In this document: positions 49,350 through 57,535 of the stretch, in pieces
Layout of the letters: the number at the start of each line of letters is the position of its first letter
How positions within the stretch are numbered: position 1 is the stretch's first letter
Source of the DNA: Planctomycetota bacterium
Lineage (GTDB): Bacteria > Planctomycetota > UBA1135 > UBA2386
Assembly (NCBI GenBank): GCA_016716265.1
Contig: JADJWQ010000001.1
Span: 992,001-1,056,000 of the forward strand
Direction: 5' to 3'
Length of the DNA stretch: 64,000 nt
Notes under the pieces: model-generated
The model's database searches: none
What the model was told of the DNA's origin: nothing
The model's input: the letters and a program-made list of their open reading frames with translations, nothing else
Program-made: the position numbers and the translations under genes

Positions 49350-49608
49350 CGGGCTCCGGCCGCGGGCATTCGTTCCGCGACGTGACGCCCTGCGAACCCG
49401 CCTAGGGGGTCAGTGGTCCAACGGTCGCAAGTCGTTGCGCAGCGCGCCGACCGAGTACGTGGAAGTCGCCGCCAGACGAGCTGAGTGGTAGTCGGGCGAT
49501 GCACCCGAGGGACGGGCAAACTCACGCAATCGCCACGACCTCCTCCCCGGCAGCCGATTGAATGGTCGGAGCGAGAGGATTCGAGCCTCCGCTCCCCCTG
49601 CACGCCAT
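49350..49608. repeat. about 260-base repeat, shared with 62,031-62,294
   Basis: From GCCGCGGGCATTCGTTCCGC through CCTGCGAACCCGC, GGTCCAACGGTCGCAAGTCG, GTCGCCGCCAGACGAG and ATGCACCCGA to the tRNA-like core, this stretch is nearly the same as 62,031-62,294. The core is copy c. Both copies sit directly after AbiEii toxin remnants. Confidence 0.7.
49563..49608 (-). repeat. tRNA-Pro 3'-end direct repeat, copy c (candidate attachment site)
   Basis: On the minus strand it reads ATGGCGTGCAGGGGGAGCGG, then a T-arm GGAGG-CTCGAAT-CCTCT that pairs over all five positions (one G-U), then CGCTCCGACCA. This is the best-paired T-arm of the five copies. The 5' half of the tRNA is missing here too. Confidence 0.7.
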
Positions 49609-49806
49609 CTCACCCGGCGACTCCGTCGGGGAGCGCGCGCAAGGTGTCGAGAATGCACGAGTACTCGCGATTCCAGCAGGATACGGAGCGTCTCGAGAAT
49701 CTCGAGAGTCTCACGAATCTCGCGGGAAAGGGGTCAGGCGGCTCGTTTCGGGGTCAGCGAGGCGACCGTTGTGTGCGCACGTTCCAAGCCAGAAGGTCTT
49801 ACACAC

Positions 49807-49827
49807 AACTAAACTCCTGGTTTAGTT
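49807..49827. promoter_or_regulatory. perfect palindrome upstream of the orphan antitoxin (operator)
   Basis: AACTAAAC and GTTTAGTT flank TCCTG, ending ten bases before GTG 49837. The AT-rich arms stand out in this GC-rich background. AbiEi-type antitoxins repress their own promoters by binding inverted repeats, so this is the likely autoregulatory site. A decayed version of the same sequence precedes the relic at 37,845. Confidence 0.65.
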
Positions 49828-49836
49828 TCGTGCGAG

Positions 49837-50427
49837 GTGACCAAGCGACGCAAAGACCGCGGCTCCCCCGACTGGGACGAACTTTACCGAACGGCGGCGG
49901 CCCAGGCCGGCCTCTTCACCCTGGCCCAGGCCGAGGCCAGCGGCTACTCGTCTCAACACCTGCAGAAGCACCTCGCGAGCAAGCGCGTCGCACGCATTCG
50001 ACGCGGGATCTACCGCCTGGCCCACTTCCCTGCCGGAGAACACGAAGAGCTGGTCGCGCTGTGGCTCTGGTCCGGCCGCGACGGTGTCTTCTCACACGAA
50101 ACGTCGCTCGCCCTGCACGACCTGTCCGACGTGCTTCCGGCCATCGTGCACATGACCGTGCCGACAGCCTGGCGAGCGCGACGCCTCCGCGTGCCCGACG
50201 GCCTGGTGCTGCACTACGCGGACCTACCTGACCGGAGCCGGACCTGGTTCGAGGTCGTCCCGGTCACCACGCCAGCTCGTGTGCTCGCAGAGTGCATCGA
50301 GGAACACGTGTCGCCCGACTTGATCGAGCAAGCGATCCGGCAAGCTCGCCAGCGAGGCCTTGTCTCCGGCAAGGAGGCAACCGACCTCGGCAGGCGCCTT
50401 CGAAAGTCCCTCACGGAACCCGCGTGA
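49837..50427 (+). CDS. AbiEi-type antitoxin, without its toxin
   Basis: A 196-residue protein of the AbiEi-antitoxin-domain family: N-terminal winged helix (AAQAGLFTLAQAEASGYSSQ, RVARIRRGIYRLAHFP) followed by an alpha/beta domain (WSGRDGVFSHETSLALHDL, RRLRVPDGLVLHYAD, VTTPARVLAECIEE). GTG 49837 fits the intact N terminus and the operator just upstream. No AbiEii-type toxin follows. Instead, a fragment of the TPR gene in the opposite orientation begins about ten bases after the stop, so the toxin was lost or replaced. The gene itself shows no damage. Confidence 0.8.
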   Translation: MTKRRKDRGSPDWDELYRTAAAQAGLFTLAQAEASGYSSQHLQKHLASKRVARIRRGIYRLAHFPAGEHEELVALWLWSGRDGVFSHETSLALHDLSDVLPAIVHMTVPTAWRARRLRVPDGLVLHYADLPDRSRTWFEVVPVTTPARVLAECIEEHVSPDLIEQAIRQARQRGLVSGKEATDLGRRLRKSLTEPA

Positions 50428-50436
50428 CACCTGTTG

Positions 50437-51316
50437 GACCTGCAGCGCCGCGCGCAGCGCACCCTGCCAATCGCCGAGCGACAGGCACGCCGCAGATCGA
50501 TGCACTTCAGCGTGTAGGTCGTCGTGGCACTCGCGCTCGAGCCGATCGCAGATTTCGTGCGCCTCGTCGTGCTGTCCCGCGTGATTGTAGGTCAGGGCCA
50601 GGTTGCGCAGGCCGCGCATGTAGGGCCGGGTCGCGTCGTCGCTCCACCACCGATCCTCCGCCACTCGCTTGGGAAGGAGCTTGCGCCCGAGGTCGATGCA
50701 CGTCCGGAAGCGCTCGATCGCCAGCGGATAGTCCGCTCGATCGAACGCCTTCAGCCCGGGGAAGTTGTGGCCCTCGGCATAGCCGTCGAACATCTCCGTC
50801 AGCATCGCGAAGACCGCCTCGGCCATGTCGAGGTCGCCCTTCTCGTAGTAGCCACACGCGAATTCTTCGGCATCCGACGGCACCTCGCGACTCGACATCG
50901 CATAGCGCCACTGGAAGGCATTGTCGGCCATCCACTCGGCCGCGGCGGGCGACGGCGCCTCGATGCCGAGCCGTCAGTCGATCAGGTCACGCAGGAACTC
51001 GAGTTCCTTCCGGTGCTGGTCGATCAGCCGCCACGACGACGACAGCCATCGCGGGTCGGTCAGCCGGACGGGGCGCACGAAGCGCCGCAGGTCGGGACGG
51101 AAGCCGTCGCACAGACGGGTCCCGACGTAGTCGTAGGTCTCGGGTAGTGCCTCGAGGTTCTGCGCAATCGCGGCGTCGATCTTGTCCCAATCGAACCGCA
51201 GCCCGGGGTTCTGCGCCTCGAGGGCTCGCCGGAATTCCGCCGGGCCTGCGGGCTGGCCGCGCCCGAGGATCTCGTGGGCTTCCCGCTGGGAGTAGATCGT
51301 GAACGGGACCTGCTGC
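50437..51316 (-). pseudogene. broken second copy of the TPR gene
   Basis: About 880 bases match 32,790-33,670 closely. The first part codes VEQQVPFTIYSQREAHEILG, ALPETYDYVGTRLCDGFRPD and RKELEFLRDLID, then meets a stop (TGA at 50,972-50,974, where the intact copy has TGG). Beyond it the frame goes on with WMADNAFQWRYAMSSREVP, GYYEKGDLDMAEAVFAML and RNLALTYNHAGQHDEAH and is cut off near 50,437. Both ends are missing: the start codon and promoter at one side and the last 110 codons at the other. The upper end is joined to repeat copy d. Confidence 0.8.
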
Positions 51317-51505
51317 TCGACCGTCGCAGGTCGTTGCCGCGACTCACGACCACGCAGCGAGCGCGGCGCCACGACCAGGGACGTGGTGGTCGGGCGTCCA
51401 GCCTCGGTCCGCTCCCCCCGCGCCGCCGACACGAACTCTCGTCCAGCAGGGAGAGCTGGTCGGAGCGAGAGGACTCGAACCACCGGCCCCCTGCACCCCA
51501 TCGCC
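51317..51505. repeat. repeat unit with tRNA-like end, copy d (long form)
   Basis: A near match of 39,048-39,240: CGACCGTCGCAGGTCG, GACCAGGGACGTGG, GTCGGGCGTCCAGCC and ACACGAACTCTCGTCCAGC occur in the same order and spacing. It abuts the broken TPR gene copy at one end and the tRNA-like core at the other. Confidence 0.65.
51457..51501 (-). repeat. tRNA-Pro 3'-end direct repeat, copy d (candidate attachment site)
   Basis: On the minus strand: ATGGGGTGCAGGGGGCCGG, GGTTCGAGTCC, CGCTCCGACCA. TGGGGT-GCAGG fits U33, anticodon GGG, G37 and the 3' anticodon stem of tRNA-Pro. The stretch 51,502-51,718 between this copy and the copper ATPase gene has no gene. Confidence 0.7.
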
Positions 51506-51718
51506 TCCGGGAGGCTCGATCGAGTGACCGCCGCATCTCGTTGAAACAGCCGGAGATCGCGCGGCGGCTCAGGTCAAGACGAGCGCGCCCGGTTGCAACG
51601 CGCCGCGGCTGGTCGCCGGCACTCTCGCCGGTTTCGTGGTAGTCGCGCGACCACGCGACAGGCCGTGCGACCGCGCGCGACTCGGACCCAGCGCGGCAGA
51701 CAGAGCGGGAATCGAGCG

Positions 51719-53962
51719 TCACGCAAGGCGCGAAGCCCGCAATCGCAACGCGTTGCCGATCACCGACACCGAACTCAGGCTCATCGCCGCGGCCGCGATC
51801 ATCGGGCTCAGCAACCATCCGTTCAGCGGGTAGAGCACGCCTGCCGCGAGCGGGATTCCCGCGGCGTTGTAGCCGAACGCGAAGGCGAGGTTCTGCTTGA
51901 TGTTCCGCATCGTCGCAGCGCTCAGGCGCCGTGCACGAGCGATCCCGCGCAGGTCGCCCTTGACGAGCGTGACTGCCGCGCTCTCCATGGCCACATCGGT
52001 GCCGGTTCCCATGGCGATGCCGACGTCGGCCTTGGCGAGGGCTGGCGAGTCGTTGATGCCGTCGCCCGCCATCGCGACGCGTGCACCTTCCCGCTGCAGC
52101 CGTTCGATCGTCGCCAGCTTCTGATCCGGTAGTGCATCGGCGACGACCTCGTCGATGCCGAGTTCGCGACCGACGGCCTCGGCGGTGGCACTGTTGTCGC
52201 CAGTGAGCATGACGATGCGCAATCCCATGCCGTGCAGCTCCTCGATCGCTGCGGGAGTGGACTTCTTGATCGGATCCGACACGGCAAGCAGGCCGACGAG
52301 CTTCCCGTCCGCGGCAACGAACATCACGGTCGCACCCGACTGCCGCAGCTGGTCGGCTTGCGCGCGATCGGACTCGGGGATCGTCACGCTCGCACGCTCC
52401 ATGAGGCCAACGTTGCCGAGCGCGATGTCCTGTTCATCGACCTGGCCCGTGACTCCCATGCCCGTGACGGAGTCGAATTCGTGAACGTCGTGAAGTGACA
52501 CGCCACGCTCTTCGGCACCGCTGACGATCGCGCGTGCGAGCGGGTGCTCGCTCCTCGACTCCAGGCTGGCAGCCAACCGGAGGACCGTGTCCTCATCGGC
52601 GCCGTTGCTCGGCACGACGCGTGTCAGCTTCGGCTGCCCGAGCGTGAGCGTTCCGGTCTTGTCGACGACCAGCGTGTCGACGTCGCGCAGGCTCTCGATC
52701 GCCTGCGCGTCGCGGAACAGGACGCCGAGCTGGGCACCGCGGCCGGTGGCCACCATGATCGACATCGGCGTGGCGAGTCCCAAGGCGCATGGGCAGGCGA
52801 TGATCAGCACTGCAACCGCGTTCAGCAGGCCGTAGGCAAGTCGTGGCTCCGGCCCCCAGACGCTCCACGCGACGAACGCGAGCACGGCGCAGGCGATGAC
52901 GGCCGGCACGAACCACGCCGCGACCTGATCGGCGAGTCGCTGGATCGGTGCGCGGCTGCGCTGCGCTTCCGCGACCATCTGGACGATCCGCGCCAACAGC
53001 GTCTCGCTGCCGACCTTCTCGGCGACGATCGTCAGGCTCCCGGTGGTGTTCACGGTTCCGCCCACGACCGGATCGTCAGACGCCTTCTGGACCGGCACGG
53101 GCTCACCCGTGACCATCGACTCGTCGACCGCACTACGGCCCTCGACGACTCTACCATCGACGGGGATCGCCTCGCCCGGACGCACTCGGAGATGGTCGCC
53201 CACTCGCACTGCATCGAGCGGGATGTCCTCTTCTGCGCCGTCCACGCCGACGCGGTGCGTCGTCTTCGGAGACAGGTCGAGCAGTGCCCGGATCGCAGCG
53301 CCCGTGCTGCTGCGGGCGCGCAGCTCCAGCACCTGCCCGAGCAGTACGAGCACCACGATCACCGCCGCGGCTTCGAAGTAGACGTCGACGCCGTGTTCGC
53401 CGCGGAAGCCGTCGGGAAAGCCGGCCGGGGCGACGACCGCGAGCACGCTGTAGAGGTATGCAACCGACACGCCCAGGCCGATGAGCGTGAACATGTTGAG
53501 CTGCCGGCGGACGATCGACTTCCAGGCCCGGGTCAGCAACGGCCAGGCTGCCCACAGCACCACCGGCGTCGCGAGCGCGAGCTCGAGCCAGCGTGCCGTC
53601 GCGCCGAGAGATTCGTGCAAGTGCGCTCCCGGCAGCACCATGTCGCCCATCGCCAGGACCAGGATCGGCAACGTCAGCGCTGCCGCCCAGACGAAGCGCC
53701 GCAGCATGTCGCGATACTCCGAGTCGTCCTCTTCGACGGAGGCATCGACCGGCTCCAGGGCCATACCACAGATCGGGCAGCTTCCCGGCCCGGCCTGGCG
53801 GATCTCGGGGTGCATCGGGCACGTGTAGATCGCGCCCGACTCGTCAGGCGCACCGCTGTCCGGTCTACTCCGGTGTGCTGTGTCGTGGTGTTGGGCGTCG
53901 TGACCGTGCGCGTGGCAGTGAGGTCCGTGGGGTGCTCGTGGCTTGGGGTATTCGGTCGTCAT
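51719..53962 (-). CDS. copper-type P1B ATPase with heavy-metal-binding N domain
   Basis: A 747-residue ATPase. The first 45 residues are His-rich (HCHAHGHDAQHHDTAH). They are followed by a short heavy-metal-binding module YTCPMHPEIRQAGPGSCPIC (Cys48, Cys62, Cys65 and GMALEP after it) instead of a classical HMA domain. The membrane part carries the CPC metal site (LIIACPCALGLATP). The cytoplasmic part has the phosphorylated Asp in VVDKTGTLT, the HP motif (SEHPLARAI) and GDGINDSPALAKADVGIA. Such ATPases export Cu+ or Ag+. A GGAGGA site precedes ATG 53962. It is divergent from copZ with a 184-base spacer. Confidence 0.93.
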   Translation of the reverse strand: MTTEYPKPRAPHGPHCHAHGHDAQHHDTAHRSRPDSGAPDESGAIYTCPMHPEIRQAGPGSCPICGMALEPVDASVEEDDSEYRDMLRRFVWAAALTLPILVLAMGDMVLPGAHLHESLGATARWLELALATPVVLWAAWPLLTRAWKSIVRRQLNMFTLIGLGVSVAYLYSVLAVVAPAGFPDGFRGEHGVDVYFEAAAVIVVLVLLGQVLELRARSSTGAAIRALLDLSPKTTHRVGVDGAEEDIPLDAVRVGDHLRVRPGEAIPVDGRVVEGRSAVDESMVTGEPVPVQKASDDPVVGGTVNTTGSLTIVAEKVGSETLLARIVQMVAEAQRSRAPIQRLADQVAAWFVPAVIACAVLAFVAWSVWGPEPRLAYGLLNAVAVLIIACPCALGLATPMSIMVATGRGAQLGVLFRDAQAIESLRDVDTLVVDKTGTLTLGQPKLTRVVPSNGADEDTVLRLAASLESRSEHPLARAIVSGAEERGVSLHDVHEFDSVTGMGVTGQVDEQDIALGNVGLMERASVTIPESDRAQADQLRQSGATVMFVAADGKLVGLLAVSDPIKKSTPAAIEELHGMGLRIVMLTGDNSATAEAVGRELGIDEVVADALPDQKLATIERLQREGARVAMAGDGINDSPALAKADVGIAMGTGTDVAMESAAVTLVKGDLRGIARARRLSAATMRNIKQNLAFAFGYNAAGIPLAAGVLYPLNGWLLSPMIAAAAMSLSSVSVIGNALRLRASRLA

Positions 53963-54085
53963 CGCGTCCTCCGATGGTATCGAGACGCTTCGCTGACGCT
54001 GTGACCGGGGGACATTACATGCCGTTTTCGAGAACCACCGCAGCACGCGGCTCGAGCCGCAACACCCACTTCTCCGCGCTCCGCC

Positions 54086-54111
54086 TGTAAGGGAGCGAGA
54101 GCCACGGCGTC
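54086..54111 (+). promoter_or_regulatory. candidate ECF-sigma promoter of copZ-copA
   Basis: TGTAAGG (54,086-54,092), 15 bases, then CGTC (54,108-54,111). The same elements with the same spacer length stand at 57,429-57,454. CGTC-type -10 elements are common for ECF sigma factors, and the block encodes such a factor two genes downstream. The -10 element ends 35 bases before the copZ ATG. Confidence 0.6.
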
Positions 54112-54146
54112 GGTGGATCATCCGATCCACTTCGAAAGGAGCCCGC

Positions 54147-54395
54147 ATGACAACTCCGAGCACCGACTCCGCGACCGAACCCAAGACCACGCTGCTCACC
54201 ATTGATGGCATGACCTGCGGCGGCTGCGTGCGCCACGTACAGCAGGCCCTCGCCGCTCTCGACGGTGTCCAAGGCGCCGAGGTCGACTTCCCCCGCAAGC
54301 AGGCGCTCGTCGTGCACGAGCCGACCGTGGCGGTGGGCGACCTGCTTCGAGCCGTCGGCGACGCTGGCTACCACGCGTCGGAGCTGACGCCTTGA
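54147..54395 (+). CDS. copZ: CopZ-like copper chaperone (HMA domain)
   Basis: An 82-residue soluble protein that is a single heavy-metal-associated domain. It has the copper site GMTCGGCVRHV (Cys-x2-Cys) near residues 21-31 and the beta-alpha pattern of Atx1/CopZ, ending DLLRAVGDAGYHASEL. It would hand Cu+ to the ATPase encoded next. AAGGAG lies ahead of the ATG. The gene is divergent from the minus-strand copper ATPase and starts the plus-strand copper block. Confidence 0.88.
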   Translation: MTTPSTDSATEPKTTLLTIDGMTCGGCVRHVQQALAALDGVQGAEVDFPRKQALVVHEPTVAVGDLLRAVGDAGYHASELTP

Positions 54396-54486
54396 CGACC
54401 GGCCCGGTAGCCCGCGCGCTTCGCGAGCCCCGGGATGACCGCACCGCGGTCTGGTAATGGAACCCCGGCGCGCGCGTCAGCCGGGC

Positions 54487-56775
54487 ATGACCACGCTGCT
54501 CCCCGTGTCTGCCCCCGAGGGGCGGACGGTTCTCGACCTCACCGGCATGACCTGCGCCGCCTGCGTCGTTCGGGTCGAGCGGGCGATCCGCAAGGTGGAC
54601 GGAGTCATCGACGTCTCCGTGAACCTGGCGACCCAGCGGGCCTCGGTCGCGTTCGAGGCTGGACTCGCGACTCGCACCGACATCGCAAACGCCGTCCAAG
54701 AAGCTGGTTATGGCATCCTGGAGGCGACGCCGCAGGCCGCGGTTGCCGCCGACCGCACCGAGCACGAGCGCCTGGAGCGGCGGTCCCTGCGACGAGATCT
54801 CCTGGCCGCCGCCGCCGCGACGCTGCCCCTGCTGGTGCTGGGGATGTCGCACGGCACGCTGCCGTTCGCAGAAACCGAGGCCGGGCGCACCGTGCAGTTC
54901 GCGTTGGGCTCCATCGTCCTGTTCGGACCCGGGCGCCGGTTCCTGCGCGGCGGCTTGACCGCACTGCGCCACCGCAGCCCCGACATGAACACCCTGGTGT
55001 CGCTCGGGGCCCTGGCTACCTGGCTGTGGTCGACGGTCGCCACGTTCGCCCCGAGCTGGTTCCCGCATGGCGCGCACGAGACTCCGCACGTGTACTTCGA
55101 GGCGGCCGGCGCGATCATCGCCTTCGTCCTGCTCGGCAAGTTCCTCGAGTCGCGCGCTCGCTGGCGGCTGGGTGACGCGGTCCGCGCCCTCCACGCGATG
55201 GTGCCTGCCACCGCCCACCGCATCGACGACCTGGAGGAAGGTACCGACGCCGAGGTGCCGGTCGCGGCGCTGCGGCCCGGCGACGTGGTCCGCGTTCGGC
55301 CGGGAGAGCGCGTTCCGGCGGATGGCGTCGTCACCAATGGCGATTCGGCGGTCGACGAGTCGATGCTGAGCGGCGAGAGCGTGCCGGTCGACAAGACCGT
55401 CGGCGACCAGGTCGTCGGCGGGAGCATGAATACGACCGGGGCGCTCGTCGTTCGGGTCCAGCGCACCGGCGCGGAGACCGCCCTGGCCCGGATCACGGCT
55501 GCGGTCGAACAGGCGCAGGGCTCGAAGGCTCCAATCGCCAGATTCGCAGATCGGGTCAGCGCCGTGTTCGTGCCGATCGTGCTGGGTCTCGCGCTGCTCA
55601 CTTTCGCCGCTTGGTGGCTGATCGATCCGACCTGGGCAGGCGTCGCCACCGCGGTGGAGTACATGGTCGCCGTGCTGGTGATCGCGTGCCCGTGCGCGCT
55701 GGGTCTCGCCACGCCCGCGGCGATCGCCGTCGGTGCAGCCCGAGGCGCCGAACTCGGCGTGCTGTTCCGGACCGGTGCAGCGCTCGAGGCGGCGAGTCAC
55801 ATCGACGCGGTCTATCTTGACAAGACCGGCACCTTGACGAATGGTCGGCCGTCGCTCGTCGCCATCGAACCGAGCCCGGGCACGACGGCGGAGGAGCTCC
55901 TGCGCGTCGCGGCCTCGGTCGAGCGCGGCAGCGAACACCCATTCGCCCGCGCCGTGGTCGAAGGGGCCCATGAGCAGGGGGTGCGGCTGGCCATCGTCGC
56001 CGACTTCACCGCGATCCCCGCGATGGGTGTGCGGGGCAGGGTCGAGGGCGCGGAGGTCCTGGTCGGCAAGGCCGATTGGCTGGCCGAGCGGGGTGTCGAC
56101 GTCGCGGCAGCGACCGATGCGGCCACCGAGTTGGCGAACCGACGGGTGACGCCGTTGCTGGTCGCGAGCGACCGTCGGCTGATCGGGGTGCTCGGGGTTG
56201 CCGACGAACTGCGCGTCGATGCCGCCGATGCCGTTCTAAAGCTGCGCGCGGCGGGGGTTCGGGTCGGCATGTTGACCGGCGACCGGCGCGGCGTCGCCGA
56301 CGCGGTCGCGGGTGACCTCGGCCTCGACGAGGTCGCGGCGGAGCTGCTCCCCGACGACAAGGCAAGGCACATCCGAACGGCTCAGGCAGACGGGCATCGG
56401 GTGGCGATGGTGGGCGACGGTGTCAACGACGCCCCGGCCCTGGCCGCCGCCGACCTCGGAATCGCGATCGGCACGGGGACCGACGTGGCGGCCGCGGCCG
56501 CCGATGTCGCGCTGCTGCGCGGCGGGATCGCTGGCGCGCCGATCGCCCTCGGGCTGGCCCGAGCGACGATGCGGACCATCCGGCGCAACCTGGTCTGGGC
56601 GTCGCTCTACAACCTGCTCGGCATTCCGGTGGCTGCCGGCGTCTTCGCGGGGCTGGGCATCGGCCTGTCGCCCGTGTATGCCAGCGCCGCCATGTCCCTG
56701 TCCAGCGTGTCCGTTCTGCTCAGCAGTCTTCTGCTGCGGCGCTTTCGCGATCATGACGCACCGGATGTCCGATGA
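54487..56775 (+). CDS. copA: copper-exporting P1B ATPase (CopA-type)
   Basis: A 762-residue ATPase with an N-terminal HMA domain (LTGMTCAACVVRVERAI, Cys23-x2-Cys26), eight membrane helices and the CPC site (VLVIACPCALGLATPAA). The phosphorylation motif is YLDKTGTLTNG, and the HP motif (SEHPFARAVV) and hinge GDGVNDAPALAAADLGIA are intact. It pumps Cu+ out of the cytoplasm. An ATG ten codons upstream (54457) is possible; 54487 places the HMA domain at its usual distance. Its stop overlaps the sigma factor start (ATGA at 56,772-56,775). Confidence 0.93.
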   Translation: MTTLLPVSAPEGRTVLDLTGMTCAACVVRVERAIRKVDGVIDVSVNLATQRASVAFEAGLATRTDIANAVQEAGYGILEATPQAAVAADRTEHERLERRSLRRDLLAAAAATLPLLVLGMSHGTLPFAETEAGRTVQFALGSIVLFGPGRRFLRGGLTALRHRSPDMNTLVSLGALATWLWSTVATFAPSWFPHGAHETPHVYFEAAGAIIAFVLLGKFLESRARWRLGDAVRALHAMVPATAHRIDDLEEGTDAEVPVAALRPGDVVRVRPGERVPADGVVTNGDSAVDESMLSGESVPVDKTVGDQVVGGSMNTTGALVVRVQRTGAETALARITAAVEQAQGSKAPIARFADRVSAVFVPIVLGLALLTFAAWWLIDPTWAGVATAVEYMVAVLVIACPCALGLATPAAIAVGAARGAELGVLFRTGAALEAASHIDAVYLDKTGTLTNGRPSLVAIEPSPGTTAEELLRVAASVERGSEHPFARAVVEGAHEQGVRLAIVADFTAIPAMGVRGRVEGAEVLVGKADWLAERGVDVAAATDAATELANRRVTPLLVASDRRLIGVLGVADELRVDAADAVLKLRAAGVRVGMLTGDRRGVADAVAGDLGLDEVAAELLPDDKARHIRTAQADGHRVAMVGDGVNDAPALAAADLGIAIGTGTDVAAAAADVALLRGGIAGAPIALGLARATMRTIRRNLVWASLYNLLGIPVAAGVFAGLGIGLSPVYASAAMSLSSVSVLLSSLLLRRFRDHDAPDVR

Positions 56776-57365
56776 GCTGCGACGGGCATGATTCGGGCAG
56801 CTCGGGCGGCCTGTCGGAGCACGTGCTGCACGAGCTGGTCGCGATGCACCGCGAGTTCCTCGGCTTCGTGGACCGGCGCGTCGGCGACCGGGCACTCGCC
56901 GAGGACCTCGTGCAGGATGCGTTCGTCAAGAGCCTCGAGCGGGGTGGTGAACTGCGCGACGATGAGTCGGCACGGGCGTGGTTCTACCGGGTGCTGCGCA
57001 ACGCGATCGTCGATCGACAGCGACGCACGAGCAGTGCCAGCGGTCGGCTGGCGAAGCTGGCCGACGAGCTGCAGCGGGCCGAAGAGGACCGCACCGACGC
57101 CGCCGACCGCGAGATCTGCCAGTGCGTCGCGCGGCTGATCGACACCCTGCCGGCCGACCAGGCCACGGCCCTGCGCCGGATCGAGTTGGACGGGATCCCG
57201 GTCAAGCAGTTCGCCGCTGAGTCGAGCATCGGCGAGAGCAACGCCGGAGTGCGCGTGTTCCGGGCCCGCAAGGCCCTGCGCGAGCGGGTCACACGATCGT
57301 GCGGCACTTGCGCCGAACACGGCTGCTTCGACTGCTCGTGCGGCAGTCCGAAGCCCCAGGCCTGA
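56772..57365 (+). CDS. ECF sigma factor with Cys-rich C-terminal tail (CorE-like)
   Basis: A 197-residue ECF sigma factor. Region 2 (LAEDLVQDAFVKSLERGG, AWFYRVLRNAIVDRQRR) and region 4 (LPADQATALRRIELDGI, QFAAESSIGESNAGVRVFRA) are followed by a short tail with five cysteines at 177, 180, 185, 188 and 190 (SCGTCAEHGCFDCSC). CorE-type sigma factors use such a Cys-rich domain to respond directly to copper, without an anti-sigma protein, and none is encoded here. It is co-transcribed and overlaps with copA. The metal-sensing role is an inference from the tail and the setting. Confidence 0.85.
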   Translation: MSCDGHDSGSSGGLSEHVLHELVAMHREFLGFVDRRVGDRALAEDLVQDAFVKSLERGGELRDDESARAWFYRVLRNAIVDRQRRTSSASGRLAKLADELQRAEEDRTDAADREICQCVARLIDTLPADQATALRRIELDGIPVKQFAAESSIGESNAGVRVFRARKALRERVTRSCGTCAEHGCFDCSCGSPKPQA

Positions 57366-57428
57366 GCCCAACCGCCCGGACGCCGGGCAGGCCGGCGGTC
57401 GCCGCCGCGGACCATTCTCGGGCCGCCT

Positions 57429-57454
57429 TGTAAGGCGGGGGATTCGGCTACGTC
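57429..57454 (+). promoter_or_regulatory. candidate ECF-sigma promoter of the Cys-rich protein gene
   Basis: TGTAAGG (57,429-57,435), 15 bases, then CGTC (57,451-57,454): same elements and spacing as at 54,086-54,111. The elements also lie in a short hairpin-like context (GCCTTGTAAGGC). The -10 element ends 81 bases before ATG 57536 and follows the sigma gene by 64 bases. Confidence 0.6.
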
Positions 57455-57535
57455 AGCGCTCGCGTGCCTGACGCAACTCCGCGCGGCGCACCGGGCCCAG
57501 CGCCCGACCGACGACCCGATTCCACCGAGACCCTC

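Noticed and set aside
49247..49603. Minus-strand frame through the 260-base repeat, similar to one at 61,837-62,361
   Set aside because: The protein similarity is explained by the DNA repeat itself; the frames start inside the tRNA-like part and show no domain.
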